Origin: an uncultured Christensenella sp.
Lineage (GTDB): Bacteria; Bacillota_A; Clostridia; Christensenellales; Borkfalkiaceae
Direction of reading: 5' to 3'
Length of the DNA stretch: 33,682 nucleotides
Assembly (NCBI GenBank): GCA_910579295.1
Contig: CAJTTC010000019.1
Coordinates: forward strand, 1-33,682
Shown: positions 7,927 to 14,630 of the stretch, piece by piece
Layout of the letters: the number at the start of each line of letters is the position of its first letter
Numbering within the stretch: position 1 is the first letter of the stretch
The notes under the pieces: generated by a model
Database searches by the model: none
The model's input: the letters and a program-made list of their open reading frames with translations, nothing else
What the model was told of the DNA's origin: nothing
Translations under genes and position numbers: made by a program

Positions 7927-8523
7927 ATGAACGCACGGAACTACAACGCGGAAATGCTTAAATTGATCGACGGGCTGAACGGTAAACGCCCCAAGCTGTT
8001 GTTGCACGCTTGTTGCGCGCCGTGCTCTTCCTCTTGTCTCGAACGGTTGAAGGACGCGTTTGATATAACCGTGTTCTTCTATAACCCCAACATCGAGGAC
8101 GGGGAATATTTAAAGCGCAAAGCCGAGCTTATACGTTTTATCACGCTGACGGGTTGGGCTGAAATTGCCGACTGCGACCACGACGTAAACAGATTTTACG
8201 GGGCGGTTAAGGGACTTGAAAGCTGTGCCGAGGGCGGCGCGCGCTGTGCAAAGTGCTTTGAACTGCGGCTTGAAGAAACGGCGCGGGCGGCGAAAGAGAG
8301 CGGCTTTGATTACTTCGCCACCACCCTTACTTTAAGCCCGCTGAAAGACGCACGGCTAATCAACGCAACCGGCGAACGCCTTGCCGAAAAATACGGCGTT
8401 AAATGGCTGCCTAACGACTTTAAAAAGTCAAACGGATATCTTCGCAGCTTAGAGCTTAGCAAGGAATACTCGCTGTACCGCCAGAATTACTGCGGCTGCG
8501 TTTTCTCCAAAACAAAAGAATGA
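7927..8523 (+). CDS. queH: Epoxyqueuosine reductase QueH
   Basis: Reduces epoxyqueuosine to queuosine in tRNA, the last step of queuosine synthesis, as the non-homologous replacement of the cobalamin enzyme QueG. The 198 residues show the full cysteine pattern of the family: HACCAPC (Cys29, 30, 33), GGARCAKC with Cys100, Cys107 and Cys110, and YCGC (Cys189, 191), thought to bind an Fe-S cluster and an additional metal. ATSL-like TTLTLSPLKD (132-141) is also characteristic. The start at 7927 preserves the NYxxE motif common before the first cysteine cluster, even though it lacks a ribosome site. The next gene begins 87 nt later on the same strand. No other queuosine genes are in the window. 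Confidence 0.93.
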   Translation: MNARNYNAEMLKLIDGLNGKRPKLLLHACCAPCSSSCLERLKDAFDITVFFYNPNIEDGEYLKRKAELIRFITLTGWAEIADCDHDVNRFYGAVKGLESCAEGGARCAKCFELRLEETARAAKESGFDYFATTLTLSPLKDARLINATGERLAEKYGVKWLPNDFKKSNGYLRSLELSKEYSLYRQNYCGCVFSKTKE

Positions 8524-8610
8524 CAGCCATTACGACGGGAAATGAGAAACGGAACTGAAATTTTCCGAGATAACGCAAATTAATAACAGACACAAAAAAG
8601 GGACTGCAAA

Positions 8611-9549
8611 ATGGATATAAACCGCTATTCGCCGAGCTATTCGGTGACACAGAAACATATGACCAAGCTCGCCGACTACACCACCGAGGAGCTGTTCGAA
8701 TTGCTTTACGCCACGAGGCAGATGAAAGCAAAGTTCGCCGCGCACGAAAACACCGCCATACTGCGCGGTGTTACGATTGCCCTTTTATTCGGCGACGCTT
8801 CGTTGAGAACGCGCTCGGCGCTTGAAATAGGCATTCGGCAATTGGGCGGCGAGAGCATTGACTTGCCGTATAACGAGAGCGATATGCGCGCGGGCGAAAA
8901 TATCCGCGACGTCGTCAACGTAATCTGCCGCTACGGCGTGGGCGCGCTGATAACGCGCGGAATTGTGCAGAGCGAGCTTGAAACCTTTGCGCAAATCTCC
9001 TCTATCCCCGTCATAAACTCAACCAACTCCGACTTCGTGCCTATGCAGGCGTTAAGCGACCTGTATACTATATGGGAGCGGAAAAAGAAATTGGAGGGCG
9101 TTAAGATTGCGTTTATCGGCAAGGGCACGAACGTAGCCGCCTCGCTTGTTATGGGCGCGGTTAAATGCGGTATGGAGGTTGCAATCGCCACCCCAGAGGA
9201 ATTTACTTTAAAGCCCGAGCATCTTGAAAGAGCCGAGCAGTACGGCAGTATATCCATAACGGACGACCCGCTATTCGCCGCGAAGAACGCCGACGTCGTA
9301 TACACGGACAGCTATCACTACCATTCGCAAATGACAAGGGAAGAGGCGAAAACGCTTGCCCCCTACAAGGTAAACAACAGGGTTATGGCGCAGGCGGCGG
9401 GAACGGCTATATTTATGCACCCCCTGCCCGCACGCCGCGGAGTAGAGGTTGCGCCCGAGGTTATAGACGGCAAGCAGAGCGTCGTCTACGAACAGGCTGA
9501 AAACAAGCTTCACGCAATTAAAGCTATCCTTGCCCTTCTCATTAAATAA
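8611..9549 (+). CDS. Divergent ornithine/aspartate carbamoyltransferase-family protein
   Basis: The 312-residue fold signature is clear: N-terminal carbamoyl-phosphate domain, C-terminal Rossmann domain (IAFIGKGTNVAAS, 167-179) and the OTC-like ending SVVYEQAENKLHAIKAIL. Several active-site motifs differ from ornithine carbamoyltransferase. The carbamoyl-phosphate motif is SLRTR (64-68) instead of STRTR. The HPxQ motif reads VPMQ (143-146), with the histidine replaced. The HCLP loop is HPLP (270-273, an aspartate-carbamoyltransferase-like form). The SMG ornithine motif is absent, replaced by TDSYHYHSQM (232-241). No arginine or pyrimidine biosynthesis genes flank it. It may use another amine acceptor or be non-catalytic. 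The ATG at 8611 has an AAAGGGA ribosome site. Confidence 0.8.
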   Translation: MDINRYSPSYSVTQKHMTKLADYTTEELFELLYATRQMKAKFAAHENTAILRGVTIALLFGDASLRTRSALEIGIRQLGGESIDLPYNESDMRAGENIRDVVNVICRYGVGALITRGIVQSELETFAQISSIPVINSTNSDFVPMQALSDLYTIWERKKKLEGVKIAFIGKGTNVAASLVMGAVKCGMEVAIATPEEFTLKPEHLERAEQYGSISITDDPLFAAKNADVVYTDSYHYHSQMTREEAKTLAPYKVNNRVMAQAAGTAIFMHPLPARRGVEVAPEVIDGKQSVVYEQAENKLHAIKAILALLIK

Positions 9550-9622
9550 ATTTTTCTACAAACAAAAAACTTCCCCTCTTACCTTAGTTTCCATATGGAA
9601 TTTTATATAAGCCGCAGATTAT

Positions 9623-9659
9623 AAAAAAGGTATGGCATAGAGCCATACCTTTTTTATTG
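9623..9659 (+). terminator. Intrinsic terminator after the carbamoyltransferase gene
   Basis: A perfect 14-bp stem: 9623-9636 (AAAAAAGGTATGGC) pairs with 9642-9655, around a 5-nt loop ATAGA. The T-run at the 3' side continues into ATTGTTTTT. It ends the queH-carbamoyltransferase unit. Confidence 0.9.
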
Positions 9660-9715
9660 TTTTTAGGCGTGGACAAACTTGACTACAAGATATATAAACA
9701 TCGTAGAGAAATCCC

Positions 9716-9744
9716 TTGATTTTTATTTGCAATTATGTTATACT
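9716..9744 (+). promoter_or_regulatory. Strong sigma-A-type promoter of the 9751 RNA unit
   Basis: -35 TTGATT (9716-9721), an exact 17-nt spacer and -10 TATACT (9739-9744). The expected start is at or next to 9751, which is the first base of the 16-bp inverted repeat described below. Confidence 0.75.
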
Positions 9745-9750
9745 GATTAT

Positions 9751-9904
9751 GCGAAACTAATCTTATAATTTTAATAAGGAGTATGGGTATTTTTTAATTT
9801 AATAGAAATTTATTTCAACATTACACAATTTGAATTTGGTAAAAATGCAAATTCCTTTTATGTGTGTGTTGGAATATATCCGTACTGCATAAGATTAGTT
9901 TCGC
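9751..9904. repeat. 16-bp perfect inverted repeat enclosing 122 bp
   Basis: Arms lie at 9751-9766 and 9889-9904 with no mismatch; neither pairing nor target-like duplication extends beyond them. In RNA they would form the closing stem of the unit above. In DNA the 154-bp block could also be a small MITE-like element, but no direct flanking duplication is seen. Confidence 0.8.
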
Positions 9905-9927
9905 GACAGTCGGAGTTTGCGTTTTTC

Positions 9928-9959
9928 GTGCGTTAACTTCGGTTGGCGCACTTTTTTTT
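9928..9959 (+). terminator. Intrinsic terminator with UUCG loop before the 9990 gene
   Basis: A 10-bp stem (9928-9937 with 9942-9951, two G-U pairs) is closed by the stable loop UUCG (9938-9941) and followed by eight T residues (9952-9959). It lies between the promoter at 9716 and the coding region at 9990, so some readthrough, antitermination or a second promoter is needed for the gene. Confidence 0.85.
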
Positions 9960-9989
9960 ATCAAAATTTATTTTACGGAGGTAAAACCA

Positions 9990-10838
9990 ATGAACACACG
10001 AAAAGAAGCAGAAAAACAGGGTGAGCAGAATAACGTAAAGGATATTCCGCTCAAAATTATTTCCATTCCCGATAAAGAATGGAAAGAGTACCGCAATCAA
10101 GCGGCGCAAGACGAACTGCTCGTTCTCGGCTTGGGAATGAAGCTTTGGCTTGCAAAAACACGTAAATGCACGTTATTCTTTACGCTTGCATTGTTGTTGT
10201 CGGTTTCTGTCGGTATAGTAGTTACCATTCTTACGCAAAGCTTTGTGGGCGTGATTATTCTGGCGCTGGGCTATCTCATTTTCTGTACGTTGTGCGTGCG
10301 CAGACACTTGATACAGCAGTCATTCAGCCAAACAAAACAAAAACTCACAGCCGAAAATAAAAAGGCGCTTGATACAGAGCTGAAAACTTCCGGAGGCGCA
10401 AAATTTGCAGACGTAGTTATGACGCTTATTCTATGCACCGTTTGCGAGCCTTATTTTTTGGTGTTGGCAGTTCTTTCTGCGATTATTCCCTCTTTACTGA
10501 ACACGAAACTGGTTATTCCCGAAGGATACGGCTTTGAACAACTTGAAGAAGTGAAAGGCTATTATGCCGAAAAAAGCTTTTTCTCTGACGTGGTCGATAT
10601 ATGTGTAGATTATAACAAAACAGCAGCAAAAAGCACGTCGACAGATTCAAGCCCTACAGACGAATATTACAGACAGGACGAATATACTTATACTGACGAA
10701 CACGGTTACACGCAAACAATCTATGCTGACCACAACGGGAAAGAAGCGCGGGACATCGGCGGTCATAAAGTCGGAGCGATAAGCGGCGACGGTGACGGAA
10801 GGAAGTTTACGCCTACGGAAAGCGATGACGAAGAATAA
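9990..10838 (+). CDS. Unrecognised membrane protein with acidic C-terminal tail
   Basis: No family recognised. The 282 residues comprise a charged cytoplasmic-like N-terminus (1-58), a membrane hairpin (about 61-81 and 83-103), a charged linker (104-139), a further hydrophobic stretch (about 140-170, one long or two short helices), and a 110-residue soluble tail. The tail is rich in Asp, Glu, Tyr and Thr and ends SDDEE. The ATG at 9990 has a GGAGGT ribosome site 8 nt upstream; the frame is open further upstream but would run across the terminator and structured RNA. Codon use is more AT-rich than the surrounding housekeeping genes, hinting at a different origin. Regulation by the terminator-containing leader is likely. 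A terminator-like hairpin follows. Confidence 0.75.
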   Translation: MNTRKEAEKQGEQNNVKDIPLKIISIPDKEWKEYRNQAAQDELLVLGLGMKLWLAKTRKCTLFFTLALLLSVSVGIVVTILTQSFVGVIILALGYLIFCTLCVRRHLIQQSFSQTKQKLTAENKKALDTELKTSGGAKFADVVMTLILCTVCEPYFLVLAVLSAIIPSLLNTKLVIPEGYGFEQLEEVKGYYAEKSFFSDVVDICVDYNKTAAKSTSTDSSPTDEYYRQDEYTYTDEHGYTQTIYADHNGKEARDIGGHKVGAISGDGDGRKFTPTESDDEE

Positions 10839-10861
10839 AAATCGCATTTAATAAGAAAATT

Positions 10862-10895
10862 AAAGTCTCTCGAACGTAATGTCCGAGAGACTTTT
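10862..10895 (+). terminator. Probable terminator after the 9990 gene
   Basis: An 11-bp perfect stem, AAAGTCTCTCG (10862-10872) with CGAGAGACTTT (10884-10894), and an 11-nt loop. The T-run is short (TTTT), so termination may be incomplete. It begins 23 nt after the stop codon. Confidence 0.65.
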
Positions 10896-11048
10896 GCCAT
10901 CGCTTGAAAGCGCACCTCTTAAAAACTCATTTTTTATTCCCTACGAGAATTGCGCTTTACGATAAGTCTTCTTATTTTAATGATTAAAAAGCAAGAAGCA
11001 CGCCCCCTTGTCCTCCCCCTCAAAAGGAGGAAGCCGAAGATACGTCGG

Positions 11049-11843
11049 TTATGATTTTATTATTTGAATAAAGCATATTTCGGGGCGGTTGAAAAGGCGC
11101 AGAGGACACTGAGAATTGCCGAGCCCTCGGGAAATTACCTGCCGCATATTGCCGCACGAATGCACTCCGCTTGTATATTTCGGGAATAATCCCTGCCCGG
11201 GCGCATACACGCCGATTTTGGTAAAGGGTATGCGCCACTGTCCGCCGTGAGCGTGCCCGCAAAGCGTCAAGTCATAGCCCGCAAGCGCGTAACGGTCGAT
11301 GTATTGCGGAAGATGCGCAAGCAGAATTTTAAATCCCTCGCCCTGTGACAGAGCAAAAAAACCGCCGCTTTTTATGTGCGCGCAATTGACTCCGACTAGA
11401 GTTATCCCGCACGTATTTACCGCTTCGTCGTCAAGCACAACCGCGCCCGCCTCGGCTAATTTTTCACGTAGGTAACGGTAACGCGTACTGCGCATTTCGT
11501 GATTGCCGCTAACGTAATACACGGGGGCGACTTTGACAAGCCCGACGACGGTGTTAAGGGCGACTTCTATGTCCCGCCCGCGGTACTTGTGAATGATATC
11601 GCCCGTAATCGCAATGAAATCGGGAGCCAACGCCTTAACGCGCTTTACGAGCCTAGAGTTGCCCCTGCCGAAAGTCTTGCCGTGCAAATCGGAAAGGTGG
11701 ACGATTTTAACGCCGCCGTCGGGAGCTTTTTCGCTCTCGATTTTATACCTCGATATCTTTATGCAGTTGTTGGAATAAATTACGAAAGCCGCAAGCAAAG
11801 CAACGCAGGCAACGCAAATCAACGCAATATATATTGGATTCAT
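11049..11843 (-). CDS. Membrane-anchored metallophosphoesterase (YkuE-like)
   Basis: A calcineurin-like phosphoesterase of 264 residues with one N-terminal membrane anchor (about 4-24). All metal-ligand motifs are present: SDLH (51-54), GD (81-82), GNHE (113-116), the AHLP histidine (176-178) and GHAHGG (196-201). This places it in the two-metal family of YkuE-type enzymes, predicted to act at the membrane or outside it. The substrate is unknown; lipid-linked phosphates are a possibility from related proteins. The ATG at 11843 follows the trmB stop with no gap (TAAATG), so it is translated from the trmB mRNA. No clear ribosome site of its own precedes it, supporting translational coupling. 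Confidence 0.88.
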   Translation of the reverse strand: MNPIYIALICVACVALLAAFVIYSNNCIKISRYKIESEKAPDGGVKIVHLSDLHGKTFGRGNSRLVKRVKALAPDFIAITGDIIHKYRGRDIEVALNTVVGLVKVAPVYYVSGNHEMRSTRYRYLREKLAEAGAVVLDDEAVNTCGITLVGVNCAHIKSGGFFALSQGEGFKILLAHLPQYIDRYALAGYDLTLCGHAHGGQWRIPFTKIGVYAPGQGLFPKYTSGVHSCGNMRQVISRGLGNSQCPLRLFNRPEICFIQIIKS

Positions 11844-12512
11844 TTAAATTTCAGCGATAATTCTGTATATGTTTTTGCCCATATCCGAAAAGCGTTTTTC
11901 GTGCTCGGTAACAATGTTCTCGGGGTCGGCAAGAGCGTGCAAATCCTCGCAACTCTCCACTATTCTATACCCGCACAGAGCGTAGCTTTCAAGCGAAAAC
12001 GCATAAAAATCCCCGTCGTCAGTCTTTTGAATTATCCGTCCGCCCGCCTTTAACAGCTTTTTGTACTCCTCTAAAAAGCGCGGGTGAGTAAGCCTCTGCT
12101 TCGCATATCCGAGCTTAGGCAACGGATTGGAAAAATTCAGATAGATTATCTCCACTGACCCCTCGCTTATATACCTCGGCAAAACCTCCGCCGCGCTGTT
12201 TATAAAGTGAACGTTGTGTAAATTTTCCGCGCGGGCGCGCTCTGCCGCCTCTATTAGAACGTTCGAAATCTTTTCTACGGCAATGAAGTTGACTTCGGGC
12301 GTACGCGCCGCGAGCTCACAAACGAATTTACCCTTGCCGCAACCTATTTCCAGACGAACGGGATTGTCGTTTCCGAAAATTTTTTTATAGTCCAGCTCGT
12401 CGCGCTGAGCCGCGGCGTTTTTCATATTCTTGTCGGCAAGGTCGGCAACCGTCAGGATATCGCCGCAAGAAGCAAGTCTTTCGTCCAAATGTGATTTTCT
12501 GTGCATTCTCAT
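11844..12512 (-). CDS. trmB: tRNA (guanine-N7-)-methyltransferase TrmB
   Basis: Methylates G46 of the tRNA variable loop with S-adenosylmethionine. The 222 residues start MRMHRKSHLDERL, matching the family's basic opening. They contain the SAM-binding EIGCGKG motif (55-61), the FIAVEK segment after it, the IYLNFSNPLPK motif, which is PDPWPK-like in most TrmB proteins, and the RFLEEYKKLLKAGG helix. Frame remains open to a TTG at 12590, but that extension is not TrmB-like and overlaps the promoter. The ATG at 12512 lies 7 nt from a -10 box with no ribosome site, so the mRNA is probably leaderless; the in-frame ATG at 12506 is a close alternative. The next gene is translationally coupled. Confidence 0.92.
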   Translation of the reverse strand: MRMHRKSHLDERLASCGDILTVADLADKNMKNAAAQRDELDYKKIFGNDNPVRLEIGCGKGKFVCELAARTPEVNFIAVEKISNVLIEAAERARAENLHNVHFINSAAEVLPRYISEGSVEIIYLNFSNPLPKLGYAKQRLTHPRFLEEYKKLLKAGGRIIQKTDDGDFYAFSLESYALCGYRIVESCEDLHALADPENIVTEHEKRFSDMGKNIYRIIAEI

Positions 12513-12519
12513 ACGCAGA

Positions 12520-12549
12520 ATTTTACCATACGCTCCCCTTATGTTGCAA
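12520..12549 (-). promoter_or_regulatory. Promoter of trmB, predicting a leaderless mRNA
   Basis: On the minus strand, -35 TTGCAA (12544-12549), an 18-nt spacer and -10 TAAAAT (12520-12525). The gap to the ATG at 12512 is 7 nt and has no purine-rich ribosome site. Confidence 0.6.
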
Positions 12550-12626
12550 GTGAAAAACGCACGGATTAATTTTATTTTTATTATCGTCAACGGCGTTTTA
12601 TTCTCCGCAAAGCAAGTTATATATAA

Positions 12627-12689
12627 CGCGTCGGGTGAAAGTAATTTTTAAATTTTGGGGTGCGGCGGCGTTTTTTCGCGTCGGGTGAA
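12627..12689. repeat. 13-bp direct repeat, copies exactly 50 bp apart
   Basis: CGCGTCGGGTGAA occurs at 12627-12639 and 12677-12689, upstream of the 12724 gene. The spacing of about five helical turns would place both copies on one DNA face, as for a looping operator. It could also be a chance duplication. Confidence 0.6.
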
Positions 12690-12723
12690 CGCACGCCACG
12701 CCTGCTTGAAAGGAGGACAAGCA

Positions 12724-13275
12724 TTGACGGTAATAGAAATTATTGACGCCTTTACGTTTTACGGTTTGGATATAATAGCGCTTGCCGCGGCTACGAGCAT
12801 AACAGTGCAGATTTTAAAGCTGACGCTGTTTAAAAAGTGCCGCAAAAAGGTTTTAACCTTCGCGCCGTTCGTTATAGGCAGTCTGCTGTACGCGGGCTAT
12901 GAGGCGCTTATCAATTTAAGCTTTAAATATCTTTTGGATAACTACGTTAACGTTTTGGAGCACGGCTTTTCGGTTGGCGCGCTGTCTACGCTGATATACG
13001 TTTGGTACGAGCAGTTTATGCGCGATAAAAAGTCGGTAAGCGCGGCTGAGGGCGTTATAGCGACGCTCATCGAGGGATACGTGCCGAGCGAGAGCGTTCA
13101 GGAAATTTCCGCAAAGATTGCTTTGGCGATTGAAAAGGACGTTACGGGAAGCGGAGCTAAAAAGACTGCCGAGATACTGTCGGCGGCGGCAAACGGCGAA
13201 GAGATGAGCGAAAACGATATAACGCTGCTCTCCCGCCTCATCATAGAAACGCTTGCGCATATCAGCACTGATTAA
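12724..13275 (+). CDS. Unknown membrane protein, three predicted helices plus soluble tail
   Basis: Not recognised. A TTG start at 12724 is chosen because a full AAAGGAGGA ribosome site lies 7 nt before it; upstream codons in frame are not plausible. The 183 residues show hydrophobic helices near 6-30 (IIDAFTFYGLDIIALAAA), 45-68 (LTFAPFVIGSLLYAGYEA) and 80-100 (FSVGALSTLIYVWYEQ). A helical soluble tail of about 80 residues follows, rich in Ala and Glu. The small size and membrane hairpin resemble phage or sporulation-associated membrane proteins only in general layout. It is a single-gene unit with its own strong terminator. Flanking genes give no functional clue. Confidence 0.75.
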   Translation: MTVIEIIDAFTFYGLDIIALAAATSITVQILKLTLFKKCRKKVLTFAPFVIGSLLYAGYEALINLSFKYLLDNYVNVLEHGFSVGALSTLIYVWYEQFMRDKKSVSAAEGVIATLIEGYVPSESVQEISAKIALAIEKDVTGSGAKKTAEILSAAANGEEMSENDITLLSRLIIETLAHISTD

Positions 13276-13302
13276 AATATTATATACAACCCTTAAAACT
13301 TT

Positions 13303-13336
13303 CGTTGGCGGAATGCAAATTCCGCCAACGTTTTTT
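13303..13336 (+). terminator. Strong intrinsic terminator after the 12724 gene
   Basis: A perfect 12-bp stem, CGTTGGCGGAAT (13303-13314) with its complement (13319-13330), carries a GCAA tetraloop and is followed by TTTTTT (13331-13336). AAAACTTT on the other side may let it also stop minus-strand transcripts of the ger operon. Confidence 0.92.
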
Positions 13337-13421
13337 GTGTGCTTTTTGTTATCCTTCGTCCAGCCGCCGCAGACGCGGAATATTTCAATCGGACGGCACA
13401 TATGCCCCGAACAATGCGTTT

Positions 13422-14630
13422 TCAGCCTGAAGTTTTAAGTTTTATACTGTGCCTGACTTGCACGGCGTTCAGCAGGTTCCGGGAATGCTTTTCGTACTTG
13501 TCATAGTGCTGTTTGTACAGCATCGTGCGCAATCCCAGCGCGTCGCAATCGGCTTGTTTCAAAATATCCATAAGTGAATTGAAGAGCTGAGCCAGCGTTT
13601 CCTCTCCACTCTTTAACGCCTGCATATTCTTTTCCTTATCATCTATTACCTCGGGGGAAAAGCCGTCGCCGCTGTCCTGTATTTTTGCCGTCGCCTTAAA
13701 CTTAAATTCGATAACAGGCTTATCGTTTTCAAACGTCAGGCTGACGCCGCCCTTGCAGTCGCGCAAGCCCAGAACGACTACGTCGTCGCCCGTACCGCTC
13801 TCCATAAACGCATGGCTGACTTTATTTTCGACAAGGCTGAACACGAACGTCTCCTTTTGCGGCAGTACGCCCACGCAATATCCGTTCCGGAACACGGCGC
13901 ACTTGTCGCAAGTCAGTTCGCTCTCTTCGCATTGCGGACTGCCGCCGCCTCCGCCGCTTCCGCCGCTTTCTCCTCCGCTTCCGCCGCCTTCTCCTCCGCT
14001 TCCGCCGCCTTCCTCATCAATAATGCCGTTTTCGAGATAGGGCATATAGGCGCTACGGCTCTCGGAATAAAGCGATTCGCCCACATTTTTTAAAGTTGTC
14101 GCGGTAACGTTGCCCGAAGCCTGAGCTTCGGAAGAGAGCAGTTTATCTATGACGTCCGTCGCCGAATTGCCGCAGGGGAACTGTTGAGCGATAAGCTCGC
14201 TCGCCTTGCCCTCGCACGCGGCGACGTTCAAGGTCAGCCCAGTGTATTCGTTGCGGTAAAAATAATCGAGCAGGTCGGACAAATCCTCGTCGAAACAGCT
14301 CTCGCCGACAATTATAAGCTTGCAGAACACGAGCTTAGGGTAATAGCCCGTCTTTACGTTTACGTCGTTGAGCGCGGCGGCTACGGTAGCTCCGTTGCCC
14401 GTTATGACGTTGAACTTGGTATTTTCACCGTTTTCGGCGGGTTGCGGCACGGCTAACTGCGCGGTGAGCGCCACCTCGCCGTCCTCGATGTCCAGCCCAA
14501 CGCCGATAACGACCGAAGTCTTTCGCAAATCGAGAAGTCCGAAATCGTTGGTAAAAAACAAAAAAGTCAGCGCGATGAATAACAACGCATAAAAGATACT
14601 AAGTGAACGTTTGAGGCGCGGTCTTTTCAT
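13422..14630 (-). CDS. gerAC: Ger(x)C-family spore germination protein (GerAC-type), without lipobox
   Basis: Third component of a GerA-type germinant receptor in the spore inner membrane. The 402-residue protein opens with an N-terminal membrane helix (about 9-25) followed by the DLRKTSVVIGVGLD segment, which corresponds to the family's start of the mature domain. Family members normally are lipoproteins with a cysteine directly before this segment; here FFTNDFGLLDL contains no cysteine, so the protein is probably anchored by the helix itself. A Gly/Ser linker with SGG repeats (about 205-235), encoded by 21-bp tandem repeats, splits the two halves and is followed by a cluster of four cysteines. 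Start ATG 14630 has AGGAGGG upstream and overlaps the gerAB stop by 2 nt (ATGA). Confidence 0.88.
   Translation of the reverse strand: MKRPRLKRSLSIFYALLFIALTFLFFTNDFGLLDLRKTSVVIGVGLDIEDGEVALTAQLAVPQPAENGENTKFNVITGNGATVAAALNDVNVKTGYYPKLVFCKLIIVGESCFDEDLSDLLDYFYRNEYTGLTLNVAACEGKASELIAQQFPCGNSATDVIDKLLSSEAQASGNVTATTLKNVGESLYSESRSAYMPYLENGIIDEEGGGSGGEGGGSGGESGGSGGGGGSPQCEESELTCDKCAVFRNGYCVGVLPQKETFVFSLVENKVSHAFMESGTGDDVVVLGLRDCKGGVSLTFENDKPVIEFKFKATAKIQDSGDGFSPEVIDDKEKNMQALKSGEETLAQLFNSLMDILKQADCDALGLRTMLYKQHYDKYEKHSRNLLNAVQVRHSIKLKTSG
13968..14010. repeat. 21-bp tandem repeat inside gerAC
   Basis: The unit TTCTCCTCCGCTTCCGCCGC plus one C occurs at 13968-13988 and again from 13989, with partial copies on either side. 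On the coding strand it specifies the Gly/Ser/Glu linker. Slippage here would change linker length in multiples of seven residues without shifting frame. Confidence 0.8.

Larger units (their letters stand above)
9751..9959 (+). ncRNA. Candidate structured RNA or long 5' leader, about 209 nt
   Basis: Not a recognised class. A promoter points at 9751, and an intrinsic terminator ends at 9959. The first 16 nt of the predicted transcript (GCGAAACTAATCTTAT) are perfectly complementary to 9889-9904, closing a large 122-nt internal region that is AT-rich. A short link follows and then a terminator hairpin with a UUCG loop. The start of the next gene is 31 nt after the terminator. Two readings are possible: an independent small RNA with paired ends (an architecture reminiscent of 6S RNA, but no 6S sequence similarity was recognised), or an attenuating leader of the membrane-protein gene at 9990. 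No T-box, SAM, lysine, glycine or c-di-GMP riboswitch signature was seen. Confidence 0.5.

Noticed and set aside
9751..9959. 6S RNA (ssrS) assignment
   Set aside because: Length and paired ends fit, but no sequence resemblance to known Bacillota 6S RNA was recognised and the central region is too AT-rich to judge; kept as an unassigned candidate.
9864..9989. Upstream extension of the membrane protein gene to 9864
   Set aside because: The extension would be translated through the second arm of the inverted repeat and the UUCG terminator, and has no ribosome site; the ATG at 9990 has GGAGGT.
13968..14010. CRISPR-like repeat array
   Set aside because: The repeats are tandem, in frame within gerAC and encode a Gly/Ser linker; no spacers.
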